Numbered from the stretch's first letter, positions 25,955 to 36,400 are shown. The stretch is DNA of 54,192 bases from Fuerstiella sp. (GCA_022843805.1 JALHMY010000065.1:1-54192), one strand, 5' to 3'. Notes: a model not told the origin generated them from the letters alone. Made by a program: numbers and translations.

Positions 25955-26075
25955 GGCAGCACACAAAAACGCACAAATGACATTGGCAAAAAACTGAAGC
26001 CCAAGCAGGCCACAGCGGGTTCCAACCCGGTTTTGAAGCGGCGAAGTGTAATCGAATCGCGAAGTAACGTAAAAT

Positions 26076-26100
26076 GGCTCGGACGAGCATCGTCCGAGCC
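26076..26100. repeat. GGCTCGGACGA hairpin
   Basis: GGCTCGGACGA (26076-26086) and TCGTCCGAGCC (26090-26100) form a perfect 11-bp stem with a 3-nt loop. It directly precedes the palindromic repeat array. Confidence 0.75.
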
Positions 26101-26132
26101 ACAGTAAGGCGAGCGGCAAAATCGTTTTTACC

Positions 26133-26340
26133 GGGAGGGCGAGGCTCCTGCCGAGCTTTTCTCGGCTCAGCAGGAGCTTCGCCCTCCCATCTCCCATCTT
26201 CGGCTCAGCAGGAGCTTCGCCCTCCCATTTGCCATCTTCGGCTCAGCAGGAGCTTCGCCCTCCCGTTTGCCATCTTCGGCTCAGCAGGAGCTTCGCCCTC
26301 CCGTTTGCCATCTTCGGCTCAGCAGGAGCTTCGCCCTCCC
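26133..26340. repeat. REP hairpin with 38-bp tandem expansion of its 3' arm
   Basis: A GGGAGGGCGAGGCTCCTGCC arm (from 26133) pairs with a CGGCTCAGCAGGAGCTTCGC arm ending at 26188. The 3' arm (26 bp) is then repeated four more times with 12-bp spacers, starting at 26201, 26239, 26277 and 26315, an exact 38-bp period. The spacers are nearly identical (close to ATTTGCCATCTT), so this is not a CRISPR. The leader TAAGGCGAGCGGCAAAAT just before it recurs at the 42.97-43.1 kb copy. Confidence 0.9.
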
Positions 26341-26370
26341 ATATTCGGCCCAGCGAATCAGGCAGTTCGC

Positions 26371-27747
26371 CTATGCGTATTCGCGATTCTTTACCAGACC
26401 AGGCATCGGAATCGGGTACTTTCCATCTGAACGAGGCATCAGAGGAGATTCTGATTCCAGAGTCAGCTTATCAATTTCAGGACCAAACTCATGGTCCAGC
26501 TTCATGAACTCTTCCAGTGTGATCAGCTGTCCGGTGTGAGCCGCCATCCGGCCCATTGAAGTCACGGCACTGGCCATACAGCCTCGCTCAACTTCGTTAT
26601 AAGGCTTATTTTCACGAATTGCGGCGATCAGATGATCCCATTCCAGCTGATAGGGATTCGGTTCCGGCTGAGGAAACGCCCATGTCAGATTGGATGCATC
26701 TTCGTTATGCCCTTTGTAAATGCGACACTTCGCAGGACTGTGGCCCGAGGTTGAGATGACTCCCATACCCTTCGACCCATGAATGTAGCTGGCGAATTCC
26801 TGGTAACAGCCAGGAACCGTTCGACCACCCACAAACATCTTCGTACCGTCTTTGAACGTGTACTCAATGGAATAACTGTCGAAGTTCTGGTCAATGCTGT
26901 CACCACGATAGTGTCGACCGCCTGTGGCACTGGCCTGAACGGGCCAGTCATTTTTCATCCAGCATGATTCGTCAATATTGTGAATCAGGAAGTCGCTGAC
27001 CGCACCTCCGCTGAGCCACAGGAATCCATGGAATTTGCTGATCTGATACATCAGATCGCTCATTCCCTCGGGCTTTGGCGGTACGGCCGCGCTGCCGGTC
27101 GGACCAGCCATACGGTAGGCACGAATCATGTTCACATCGCCGATTTCGCCATTCTGAATTCGGTCGAACAGCTCTTTGCGAGCATCACAGTGACGGCACA
27201 TCAAGCCAACCGCCACCTTGAGGTCTTTTTCGACGGCTTTCTTATTCAGTTCAAGCATGCGTCGAGTGGCAGGAGCATCCACCGTGACAGGCTTCTCCAT
27301 GAAGACATTCAGGCCCTTTTCGATCGCGTAAGTGTAGTGCACCCAGCGAAAGCCCGGAGGAGTCGTCAGGATCACAACATCACCGGGCTTCAGACAGTCC
27401 ATCGCCTTCTTGTAGGCGTCAAACCCGATGAAGCGACGATCTTCAGGAACGTCCATTCGGCCGTTTTCTGAAAAGCTCTTTGCCAGGTCGTTGTACTTGT
27501 ATTCCAGATTCTTTGGAAAGACGTCCGCCATGGCAACCAGCTTGATCGGGCCATTTTGCACGGACAATGCGTTGGTCGCAGCACCGCCACCACGTCCCCC
27601 ACATCCAACCAGAGCTACCTGAATTGTGTTGTCTTCTGCCGCATACAGGCCAGGGCCTGCACCAGTCAGAAACGTGGAAGCTGCTGCTGCAGCTCCAGTG
27701 GTCTTTAAAAAATCACGCCGCGATGCGTTGCTATCGTCTGTCGCCAT
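26371..27747 (-). CDS. Gfo/Idh/MocA-family oxidoreductase, TAT-exported
   Basis: This 458-residue protein has a twin-arginine signal (SRRDFLKTTGAAAAASTFL), a Rossmann nucleotide-binding motif (VALVGCGGRGGGAATNA) and the family catalytic EKP (GLNVFMEKPVTVDAPATRRM). GLMCRHCDARKELFDRIQNG and DFLIHNIDESCWMKNDWPVQ follow, as in the many planctomycete members of this group. It probably carries bound NAD(P) into the periplasm and oxidises a sugar or inositol derivative; the substrate is unknown. The neighbouring downstream REP array separates it from pheT. Confidence 0.9.
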   Translation of the reverse strand: MATDDSNASRRDFLKTTGAAAAASTFLTGAGPGLYAAEDNTIQVALVGCGGRGGGAATNALSVQNGPIKLVAMADVFPKNLEYKYNDLAKSFSENGRMDVPEDRRFIGFDAYKKAMDCLKPGDVVILTTPPGFRWVHYTYAIEKGLNVFMEKPVTVDAPATRRMLELNKKAVEKDLKVAVGLMCRHCDARKELFDRIQNGEIGDVNMIRAYRMAGPTGSAAVPPKPEGMSDLMYQISKFHGFLWLSGGAVSDFLIHNIDESCWMKNDWPVQASATGGRHYRGDSIDQNFDSYSIEYTFKDGTKMFVGGRTVPGCYQEFASYIHGSKGMGVISTSGHSPAKCRIYKGHNEDASNLTWAFPQPEPNPYQLEWDHLIAAIRENKPYNEVERGCMASAVTSMGRMAAHTGQLITLEEFMKLDHEFGPEIDKLTLESESPLMPRSDGKYPIPMPGLVKNREYA

Positions 27748-27907
27748 GAGGGAAGCTCCGGAAAGATGAAAAAGAAAAATCCTTCGATTTGATAATCTGC
27801 CCTGCTCACATCTTACATACTGAACGCGAGATTACCAATCGGCGGGAAGTGTGTTGTCACTCAAACACTGCCGCAGCCAATGTGCCACCATATCAGAAGC
27901 CTCCGGC

Positions 27908-29062
27908 TCACTCGAATTCCACCGGATCCTTTTGAATGGGCTCCGACTTGTCCCATCGCGATGCCTTGAGTTCCTCGGATGGCTCCATCAGAGGCCGGAC
28001 AACTCGAAAGCCAACTCCCAAAGCGTCCGTGAAATACCAGATGCTCTGCGGAACCTGCGGATCCTGTTCCTTCCATTCGAGACTTGACCCTTCACGGGCT
28101 GCGCTGCGGAGCATCCGCGGAGCGTCATCCCAGCCGCCGCCACGAACAATGCGAGGATACTCCTTCAGAGGAATGACCAGCGGATTTTCAATCGATTTTC
28201 CAGCGGTGATCCCGCCAGCCCGCATTGCATACGTGTCCGCAACGTACTGGTCCAGTACCCACTCTGCCACGTTGCCATGAATATCATGAAGACCCCACGG
28301 ATTGGGTTTCTTGCGTCCAACAGGATGATAATGTCCTTCGCTGTTGTCTTCGTACCATGCGTATTCTGACAACTGAGCCGCATCGTCACCAAATGAAAAG
28401 GCGGTTGAGGTTCCCGCGCGGCAGGCATATTCCCATTCGGCTTCAGTCGGCAATCGATAGTATCGGCCCGTCTTGGCGCTCAGCCACTGACAGAACATGC
28501 GAGCGGAATGCTGAGTCATACAAATTGCCGGATTCTCGCCTTTACCCATATTGAAGCTCATATCGGTGTATGGCGGAGTCGGTCGAGTGACAGCGTCGGC
28601 AACTTTATCCCGCGGAGTCGCTGAGGTGCCAAAGGCAGCCCGGCGATAGTAGTCCATTTTTTCCCCCCAGGTATCAAACTGGTCCCAGGTGATTTCGAAT
28701 TTCCCCATCCAGAACGGGCTGATTTCGACTTCATGCTGCGGGCCTTCATCGGGACTGCGATCGGCTTCAGAATCCGGGCTGCCCATGACGAATTTGCCGC
28801 CGCGAATGGGAAGCATTTCAATGGTGAGCTCCGTATGTTCGAGGGGCTCGGCGTAGGCCTTCATATCAGCCTCTGCAGCAGCCTCTGCCGCAGCAATTTT
28901 CAGAGGCTCCGTTTTGGGATAGACGGGAAGGGCGTCATCCAGCACAGCCGCAGCCAGCCAGACGCCAGGAATTGCGATGACCGACGTCAAAACGGCACCT
29001 GTAAACCAGACTGACAGCCGAACCATCAATCCGGACGCCACGCGATTCGCGCGGAAAGACAT
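27908..29062 (-). CDS. sulfatase-modifying-factor (FGE-like) domain protein
   Basis: This 384-residue protein has one N-terminal membrane or signal segment ([20 protein letters not shown]) and an FGE-sulfatase domain: [52 protein letters not shown] and [16 protein letters not shown]. In true formylglycine-generating enzymes two cysteines lie in the RGGSW..C region; here [20 protein letters not shown] has none, so sulfatase activation by the Cys mechanism is unlikely. A binding or scaffold role is more probable. The start ATG 29062 precedes the hydrophobic segment directly; a longer frame adds 31 less convincing residues. Confidence 0.85.
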   Translation of the reverse strand: MSFRANRVASGLMVRLSVWFTGAVLTSVIAIPGVWLAAAVLDDALPVYPKTEPLKIAAAEAAAEADMKAYAEPLEHTELTIEMLPIRGGKFVMGSPDSEADRSPDEGPQHEVEISPFWMGKFEITWDQFDTWGEKMDYYRRAAFGTSATPRDKVADAVTRPTPPYTDMSFNMGKGENPAICMTQHSARMFCQWLSAKTGRYYRLPTEAEWEYACRAGTSTAFSFGDDAAQLSEYAWYEDNSEGHYHPVGRKKPNPWGLHDIHGNVAEWVLDQYVADTYAMRAGGITAGKSIENPLVIPLKEYPRIVRGGGWDDAPRMLRSAAREGSSLEWKEQDPQVPQSIWYFTDALGVGFRVVRPLMEPSEELKASRWDKSEPIQKDPVEFE

Positions 29063-29344
29063 GAGCAATTTACCTTGGAAAATGGAATTAAAATCTCGCA
29101 CTGGCACTTTGGCACCGGACATTTTGCGGTCGTGAGCCATGTTGCGACACCGCAAAACTGCATCCTATCGAGTTTTTCGGGGTTTGTCGCTGATTAAGTC
29201 GTGTGTGCGCCCGGCGGTCTGCTGTCGTCAGGAAAAATCGCCGGAAATCCTTGATTCCCCCAATCACGATGATCTCAGCCTGGTTTCTGGCCCTCCCCGA
29301 GGAAGGTCAGTCAGTTTTTGTCATCACGCACGTCGTTCGTTGTA

Positions 29345-29890
29345 GAATCGCATTTTTTAACCACAGATAACGCAGATTGGTACAGATAAAACACAAACAC
29401 GGTCGCCCCTGTTATCTGTGAAATTACCCGCGACATCCGCGGTTAGAAAATGGACCGCGGATTTCGCGGATAACGCGGATCAGTCACATCGCTGTCAGCT
29501 CGAGCCCGGAATCAGCCGATTTGGTCAGCACGCACTTCATTCGATGTTGAATGGCAACAGCATGATTCACAGCTGTCCCGAGCTTCGCAGGGATCGAGAA
29601 CCGGAGTTCTGCTGCCGGGGCGAGCGGCCGATTGTTGGCAGAAAGATTTTTTGGGCAGAAAGATTTTTTGGGCAACGGAAGAAATCAGTGGCCGAGCGCT
29701 GTCGGTGGGCACGCTGAAGAGTTCGCCATCGCCTGGAGATTCGTCCGCGATTTATTTTTCTGCCCCGAAATTTTTCTGCCAATTTTCTCTCCCGCCTGCA
29801 ACATCATGGCTGCGCCCGGTGAGTGCGTGTCTGATCGCTGTCGATCGCTCCGCGGTATGGCGTTGGATATCTCCCGACCAACTTCTTTTG
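29345..29890. repeat. left copy of ~400-bp dispersed repeat
   Basis: This non-coding stretch starts with an edge motif (GAATCGCATTTTTTAACCAC, AGATAACGCAG, ACAGATAAAACACAA; 29345-29398) and continues through GATTCACAGCTGTC, paired GGCAGAAAGATTTTTT motifs (29638-29673) and their inverted counterparts TTTTTCTGCC (29756-29783), to a GATCGCTCCGCGGT segment. An inverted, diverged copy lies at 31150-31549. The gap from the FGE-like gene to the nucleoside hydrolase gene is almost entirely this element. No open frame in it has protein character. Confidence 0.75.
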
Positions 29891-29995
29891 CTATCATCCG
29901 CCCTTCAGAATGCTCGAGCGTATCGCGGATATGATGCGTTCTGTGCGTTTCGAACAGATGGGCTCTGGTACACGCTGTAAAGTCTGGAGAATTTT

Positions 29996-31051
29996 ATGGA
30001 TCACAGGACGGCCCGGGTGGCCCTTGTCAATTGTGTCTTGTTCGTGGCTGTGCACTCGGTTTTGGCGACTGACACCCGAGGACAGATGCCGGAAATTCCG
30101 GTGCCTCTGATCTTTGACACGGATATCGGCAATGATGTTGATGATGTGCTGGCTCTGGGGATGATCCATTCTCTTCAAAGTCGGGGACATTGTCGGCTGC
30201 TGGCCGTCACGATCACCAAGGATCATGCTCAGTGTGCGCCGTTTGTTGATGCCGTCAATACGTTTTATGGTCGAGGTGAAATTCCGGTGGGCGTTTGTCG
30301 CAGCGGGATTACGCCGGAACAAAGCAAATTTACGGTGCTCGCCGATCAGATGGATGGCGGAAAGGATCGATACCCGCATGACCTGCGAAGCGGTACTGAC
30401 GCCGAAGATGCCGTTAAAGTGCTTCGAAAAGCACTGGCCGCACAGGCAGATAATACGGTTGTGATTGCTCAGGTTGGCTTCTCAACAAATCTGGCAGCAC
30501 TTCTGGATTCAAGGCCTGATGACATTTCTTCACTCTCAGGTGCAGATCTGGTCAGGAAGAAAGTGCGATTGCTGTCTGTCATGGCGGGTGCATTTACGCC
30601 GATTGATGGGAAGGTTCACCTGGAATACAACATCGTTGAGGATATTCCGGCCGCTCAAAAGCTGACGTCAGGCTGGCCGACCGAAATCGTGTTCAGCGGA
30701 TTTGAGATCGGGCTGGCCGCTGCCTATCCGGCGGTCAGCATTGAACGTGATTATCGCTATGTGGACCATCATCCTCTGGCGGAATCGTATGTTCTGTATG
30801 AACCACCGCCGCACAATCGGCCGACATGGGATCTGACAAGCGTTCTTTATGCCGTCTTTCCTGACCGCGGATATTTTGATCTTTCAGCAGCAGGCGAAGT
30901 CAGCGTTTCGGCAAAGGGTGAAACCACTCTGACGAATCGGGAAAATGGTCGCCACAGATTTCTGAAAATGTCAGACGCTCAGGGGATTCGCGTCGTCGAA
31001 GCACTCGTGCAGCTGTCCAGTGAACCGCCGCATGGCAAAACGCATCGCTGA
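29996..31051 (+). CDS. exported inosine-uridine-preferring nucleoside hydrolase family
   Basis: This 351-residue protein has an N-terminal signal segment (VALVNCVLFVAVHSVLA) and the calcium-binding family motif FDTDIGNDVDDVLALGM. Nucleoside hydrolases split the N-glycosidic bond of ribonucleosides. Further family features are LLAVTITKDHAQCAPFVDAV, VVIAQVGFSTNLAALLDSRP and a LLSVMAGAF strand. The later catalytic region is less standard (EYNIVEDIPAAQKL; a conserved N.xxD-type pattern). The gene stands alone, on the plus strand, framed on both sides by inverted copies of a ~400-bp repeat, which may mean it was carried in as a unit. Confidence 0.85.
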   Translation: MDHRTARVALVNCVLFVAVHSVLATDTRGQMPEIPVPLIFDTDIGNDVDDVLALGMIHSLQSRGHCRLLAVTITKDHAQCAPFVDAVNTFYGRGEIPVGVCRSGITPEQSKFTVLADQMDGGKDRYPHDLRSGTDAEDAVKVLRKALAAQADNTVVIAQVGFSTNLAALLDSRPDDISSLSGADLVRKKVRLLSVMAGAFTPIDGKVHLEYNIVEDIPAAQKLTSGWPTEIVFSGFEIGLAAAYPAVSIERDYRYVDHHPLAESYVLYEPPPHNRPTWDLTSVLYAVFPDRGYFDLSAAGEVSVSAKGETTLTNRENGRHRFLKMSDAQGIRVVEALVQLSSEPPHGKTHR

Positions 31052-31149
31052 AAGTGCCGGAACGCTCGTCACGATGCCATGCGATGCCATCTCCCATTAG
31101 TCCGGATATCGGGACTACTGAACCTGGCTCTCTAACCCTTCGAGACCTG

Positions 31150-31549
31150 AGGCGGCCATGAGTTACGCGGCTGCGGATCAGCCGAAATGTGATTGATCAT
31201 CGAAATCGGCAGAAAAATTTTGTGGACAGAAAAATGAATCGCAGTGAAGCACCGGACATCTGACAATTTCAATCGCCAGGGGTTCTCACAAGGCGTTACC
31301 ACTCCGATCTGTCCAAATTTTTCTGCCAAAGAAATTTTTCTGCCGAAAATTGTCTGCTCGCCCACACTGCAGAACCTGGTTCAACATTCCTGCGAAACTC
31401 GCGACAACCGCGAATCACGCTGTTGCGCGTCAACTACGAACAAAGTGCGTGATAAAAAAAGACTGATTCTCTGCTGCAAGCTCAGGGGCCACGGCGCTTG
31501 TGTTTTATCTGTGCCCATCTGGGTTATCTGTGGTTAAAAAATGCGATTC
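31150..31549. repeat. right inverted copy of ~400-bp dispersed repeat
   Basis: Read on the minus strand from 31549, this matches the left copy: the edge motif (31497-31549) matches at about 50 of 54 positions, followed by CACGCACTTTGTTCG versus CACGCACTTCATTCG, GATTCGCGGTTGTCGCGAG versus GATTCACAGCTGTCCCGAG, GGCAGAAAAATTTCTTTGGC, and the counter-oriented TTTTTCTGTCC / TTTTTCTGCC tail. Alignment was by eye, so the inner limit near 31150 is approximate. Confidence 0.75.
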
Positions 31550-31619
31550 AATGACAACTCATGGCGCGGATGAACAATTGCAGTTTTAACGACACTGTGC
31601 AAATCCAGGGAAATGCATG

Positions 31620-31765
31620 CACTTTCCTCCGGGTTAGAGAATGCCGCACCGCGGAGCGATCCACGATGGTCAGATACCCTCGCAACGGGTGCTGCCCTGA
31701 TGTTCAAGGCCGGAACAAGTATTGGGCAGAAAAATTTCAGGACAGAAAAATGAATCACAGAGCAT
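31620..31765. repeat. third, partial copy of the dispersed repeat
   Basis: On the minus strand this reads ATTCATTTTTCTGTCCTGAA, ATTTTTCTGCCCAATA, GGCCTTGAACATCAGGGCAG and GTGGATCGCTCCGCGGTGCG, matching the tail half of the left copy (29750-29870) with few indels. It abuts the stop of the nucleotide-sugar dehydrogenase gene. Together with the full right copy it fills the 720-bp gap after the nucleoside hydrolase gene. Confidence 0.7.
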
Positions 31766-31772
31766 CGTAAAT

Positions 31773-33125
31773 TTATGCTCGATAAATCCTTTCTCTGCCC
31801 TCCGTCACATGTTTGGTTGCGTTGCGAGTATCCAGCACCATGCGAGAATTCCGAACGATGAAATCGTAGTCATAGTCTGAATGGTCCGTCGCAATCAGCA
31901 CGCAGTCCTGGCTCTGAAGATAGTCAGCTGTCAGAGCTGAACTGTTCATTTCAGGGACATCGTAGTGACGCATTTTCGGAAGCGATGGAATATGCGGGTC
32001 GTTGTAAGTCAGCACAGCTCCTCGAGCAAGCAGCAGCTCCATCAGTTCGAATGACGGGCTTTCACGAGGATCATCAACGTCCTTTTTGTATGCCATGCCC
32101 AGCAGGCAGATACGGGTGCCACGAATCGGCTTTCCCAGATCATTCAGAAACTCAGTCAGCCGCGAAATCACGTATCGCGGCATCGATGCATTCACCTCAC
32201 CGGCAAGCTCAATAAAACGGGTTGTCATACCCTGTAGGCGAGCCAGCCAGCTAAGATAAAAGGGATCGATTGGAATACAGTGGCCGCCCAGGCCCGGGCC
32301 CGGGTAAAAAGCCTGAAATCCGAACGGTTTTGTTTTGGCCGCATCCACAACCTGCCAGATATCAATACCCATTCGATCAAACAGCATCTTCAGTTCATTG
32401 ACGAGTGCAATGTTGACGGCGCGGTAGGTGTTTTCGAGGATCTTGCATGCCTCCGCAATTTCGGCGCTTCCCACACGAATCACTTTCACGATCGCATGAG
32501 CATAAAGCTGACAGGCAAGATCGCAGCTCACTTCGTCAATTCCTCCCACGACTTTCGGAATTCCGGCGGCGGAAAAATCCGGATTGCCGGGGTCCTCACG
32601 TTCGGGACTGTAGGCCACGAAGAAATCCGTCCCGCTTTTCAGGCGACCCGAATTCTCGGCAAGGATCGGTACCACCACATCACGCGTGGTAGTCGGATAA
32701 GTGGTGCTTTCCAGAACCACAAGCTGTCCTGGGCGTAATGCAGCCGCAATGGAACGTGCTGTTGATTCGACATATTCGAGATCCGGGTCACGGCTGGCGT
32801 TCAGCGGAGTGGGAACGCAGATCAGAAGTGCATCCGCTTCACCAAGTCGACTCATGTCGGCAGTTGGCTGAAACAGGTCACGGGCAATCCAGTCGGCGAT
32901 GACACTGGAACCAATGTGCTTGATATAACTGCGACCGGATTTCAGAGTTTCGACTTTAGCGGGATCGACGTCGTAGCCAATGCAGCGAAATCCGGCCCTG
33001 GTAAACGCGTTGATCAGAGGCAGTCCAACATAACCCAGGCCAATGATACCGACCAGTGCGGTCCTGTCAGCTATTTTGCGACTGAGCTCAGCAAAGGCTG
33101 TCGGCATCGCGGACGTGTCATTCAT
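31773..33125 (-). CDS. UDP-N-acetylglucosamine/mannosamine-type 6-dehydrogenase
   Basis: This 450-residue protein belongs to the UDP-glucose/GDP-mannose dehydrogenase family. It has the NAD-binding motif VGIIGLGYVGLPLINAF, GYDVDPAKVETLKSGRSYI, the middle-domain Lys/Asn segment (EACKILENTYRAVNIALVNE) and the catalytic Cys in GPGLGGHCIPIDPFYLSW. The FQAFYPGPGLGGHCIPIDPF wording is typical of WbpA/WbpO/TviB-type enzymes that oxidise UDP-GlcNAc or UDP-ManNAc to uronic acids for polysaccharides. No other polysaccharide genes are next to it. ATG 33125 is chosen; the longer frame adds 53 residues without family likeness. Confidence 0.9.
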   Translation of the reverse strand: MNDTSAMPTAFAELSRKIADRTALVGIIGLGYVGLPLINAFTRAGFRCIGYDVDPAKVETLKSGRSYIKHIGSSVIADWIARDLFQPTADMSRLGEADALLICVPTPLNASRDPDLEYVESTARSIAAALRPGQLVVLESTTYPTTTRDVVVPILAENSGRLKSGTDFFVAYSPEREDPGNPDFSAAGIPKVVGGIDEVSCDLACQLYAHAIVKVIRVGSAEIAEACKILENTYRAVNIALVNELKMLFDRMGIDIWQVVDAAKTKPFGFQAFYPGPGLGGHCIPIDPFYLSWLARLQGMTTRFIELAGEVNASMPRYVISRLTEFLNDLGKPIRGTRICLLGMAYKKDVDDPRESPSFELMELLLARGAVLTYNDPHIPSLPKMRHYDVPEMNSSALTADYLQSQDCVLIATDHSDYDYDFIVRNSRMVLDTRNATKHVTEGRERIYRA

Positions 33126-33445
33126 AGAGGCTGAATTTCCGGAAGAATCGAGAAGAAAACGTGAGAAGCGAAGACCGACAAATCTATTCGAGCATCTTGA
33201 TGCGGCCGGGAAATTCGTCAAACTTACAGGCAGTGAAAATTCTGGCTTCCGGGTGGAGGAAGGATTTACGGGTCGCCAAATCACTGATTCTGTGATAAAT
33301 TGGCGGTGAAAATTGCAATTGTCGGTCAGGATGTTCGAACAAAGTCATGATTCCCGCCACCCGCGTTCCGTGCTCCTCCTGTGCGTTTCCTTTCTGAAGT
33401 CGGCGGCCAGTGCCGGTTTTGTCGCGCTTTGATAGTTGTTTTCCC
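33126..33445. other. divergent intergenic region, no gene seen
   Basis: This region separates the sugar-nucleotide dehydrogenase (minus) from the Ser/Thr kinase (plus). It holds both promoters presumably, but no convincing motif or repeat was found, and neither start has a clear Shine-Dalgarno sequence. Confidence 0.4.
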
Positions 33446-36400
33446 ATGTCCCAGCCAAGTTCTGACGAATTTCTGGCAATTCTAAGGAAAAGCCAGCTGC
33501 TAAGCGACGAGCAGCTTGGCAAAGTTTCACGGCAGTTCCAATCCGCTGCGGAAGGAGTCGGCGCAGACCATGTAGCATCGGAACTGGTTCGTCGGCAGAT
33601 GCTGACTGATTGGCAGAAAAATCAGCTGCTGCGCGGACAGACGGGCTTTATCCTCCAGGATTATCGACTGCTGAAACCCGTTGGAAAAGGGGGCATGGGC
33701 CATGTGTTCAAGGCAAGTGATCGACGCAACGGTGCGATAGTTGCCATCAAAGTTATGTCGCGTCGGCTGACTGGCGACAAGAATCTTGTCAATCGATTCC
33801 GCCGTGAGATTCGCGCATCGTCTCTGCTCAACAGCCCTCATATTGTACGCACACTGGACGCCGGGCGAGTCGGCGATGTTGACTTCATGGTGATGGAGTA
33901 CGTGAACGGAGATCAGCTGGATCGGGTAATCCGGCGAGTGGGAGTTCTTCCTGTTTCCGTAGGGTGCGAGATCGCCCGCCAGGCTGCGGTCGGGCTGCAG
34001 CATGCCTTCGAAAAGCAGATGGTCCATCGGGATATCAAACCGGCCAATCTGATCGTCGACTGGTCCTCGGAAGGAATTGGCACCATCAAACTGATGGACC
34101 TCGGTCTTGTTCGTCTGGAATCCGAAGACGAGGAAAGGACATCCGTAACACGAGCCGGCCAGGTCATGGGAACTCCGGATTACATGTCGCCAGAGCAGGG
34201 ATGGGATACGGCGAGTGTCGATATTCGAGGCGATATCTATAGTCTGGGATGTACGCTTTTTCGGCTGATTGGCGGACGGATTCCCTTTGTGGGAGACAAT
34301 CCGCTGCAGGTCCTGATGGCACGATGTTATAAGGATGCTCCCTCTGTACGCAGTATTCGCCCGGAGATTCCGGAAGCCGTTGATGCCGTCGTTCGCCGAA
34401 TGACATTACGGGATCCGGACTGCCGCTATCAGACACCTCAGGAAGTTGCTGACGCTCTCGCTCCATTCTGTTCGCCATTTACACTTCAGGGAGTCAGGCA
34501 GGCCGCGGCAGAGAATTCTTCTGCCGGTCAGGATGATGTCGAACTGCTGCTGATTGAATCTGAAAACTCGGAGAACACTCCCAACCTGGATGTGGGCTAT
34601 CAGCAGTTTCTTCGTGAGATGGGTAGCGGGGCGACTGTCGATATGATGAATTTCGGCGTCTCGGCCGTTTCATCGACTGCAGAAACTCTGGTGGCCCCGG
34701 AAGGGCTGCCGGCGTTTGACCGTCCAGTCGCCTCCCGAGAAAACAAGTCACCACGACAAAAGAAGCGACGCGGGCAGAAGGCCGCATGGATGGCGGCTGG
34801 GGGAGCAACCGCTACGCTGGCCGCCGCCGCTCTGATCCTTCAACCACAAATCCTCAGTCCCTTCAGCACACCTTCCGACAGCGGCAATATGTCAGCGATT
34901 GCCGGAGGCGGTTCCACAGGTCAAAACACCACGGGATCAGAAGGCTCTTCGAACGTCGTTGCGACAATTGCCCCGCCGTCGCCCGTGGAAGCCTCGGCCG
35001 GAACGGAAGCCGAGCACCAGCCAGTAGTGAATATCGTTAAACCGGCGACAACGGGAACTCTGTCATTCGAACTTGATGAGAAAGTACCGGTCGACTGCAC
35101 AATTGATGCGGAAACCGGCGAGATAAACTGGAAGATTCCGGCCCTTCAAACACCGGCAGTTTATGAGATTCCCTATCGACTGATTCACAGGATCGGATCC
35201 ACTCAAACGACGATCGCTGCTGCAACACTCAATGTGAATGTAACGCCCGCGGAATTCGCCTGCACGCTTCCTGAGCTGCCGCCAGTTGAGACCACTCCGG
35301 AACGCCCAATTGATATTTCGATTGCGGCGACCGGTGCCATCCCGGCTGGCATTACACCGGAATATCGAATCACAGCCGGAAAACGGCCGGGCATGAGAAT
35401 TCGACCCGACACAGGTCAGTTCCACTGGGTTCCAGCTCTGAAAGATGCCGGGACGCATGAAGTCAGTATCGAACTGGCCGACAAGCCAACCAGCCGGATA
35501 CTTGCGTCGACAACGGTACGGATCGTCGTACAGTCCATGCCTCTGACGCTGACATGGCCGGAAATCGCAATTCAAACAGCAACGGCCGGACAGCTGTTTG
35601 AAATGACCGTCCCTTTACCGACCAGGATGCCGGAACCTGCCGGACTCGTGAAATTTCGCATCGACAATCAGGTCGCAGCCGGTGCCGTTCTGGATATGAG
35701 TTCGCGCAAGCTAAAATGGCTGGTGCCGGAATCCGTCTCCGGGCAAATCGAGATTCCGCTGATTGCTGAACCAGCTGGTGCGAAACTGGAGTTTACACCC
35801 GACTCAAAGCCGAAAACCGTCATTGTAATCCGTGTTAAACCTTCAGTGCCTGTGAGTCGTTCGCCGTCTCCTGATCAGATCGCCGCGGCAGAATCGAAGC
35901 TCAGAGAATCGATGCGACGTGAACTGTCTCAGGCACGAACAACGCCAGCCCGTTCAGAGATGGCTCATCGTCTGTTTGAACAGTCACTGAACCAGACACC
36001 GGACGCTGCCGACTTTGCACTTCTGAACATCATTGATGAACTCGCGGAGAAATCGCGCAGCTGGGATCTGTTGTTCGAAACCGGAATGCTGCGTGCTCAG
36101 AGATATGGCATCCAGGAACTTCCGACAGCCATCAAAACAGCTTCGGAAATTCGACGCAGTTCAGTGACGCCCCTGCAGAGCGATTCGATTGTTGAGCACT
36201 GTCTTAGACTTGCTTTGTCTGCGGCCACCGCCGAACAATGGGGCGATGTTGCCACTTTGCTCAGTCCGGCCGAACAGCTTCTTCGAGGTTTACCAGGAAT
36301 TTCGAAGAAGGTGCTGGCCGACATTAGTGAAGCAAAGACGATTGTCGAAGAGCTGAATCGCGTCAGCCAGGAAAAACCAGATCCTGCTGACTCGGGGCGG

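Noticed and set aside
25955..26060. Phe-rich leader peptide before pheT
   Set aside because: A few Phe codons occur (QFFANVICAF) but in frame with pheT and without a terminator or stop codon arrangement.
25955..26197. N-terminal extension of pheT by 81 residues
   Set aside because: The extension runs into the REP hairpins and homologs start at MIVSQNW-type sequence; ATG 25954 is preferred.
26133..26340. CRISPR array candidate (38-bp periodic repeat)
   Set aside because: The 12-bp spacers are almost identical to each other and too short, the repeat is half of a REP palindrome found elsewhere in the window, and no cas gene is present.
26074..26430. Open frames encoding repeated LSRSFALPFAIFGSAGASPS-type peptides
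   Set aside because: They are translations of the tandem REP array in several frames, with no ribosome site or homologous protein.
27908..29062. Assignment as a true formylglycine-generating enzyme
   Set aside because: The catalytic cysteines expected in the C-terminal part of the domain are absent.
29345..31765. Insertion sequence with transposase
   Set aside because: No transposase-like ORF is present inside or beside the inverted repeats; only the nucleoside hydrolase is enclosed.
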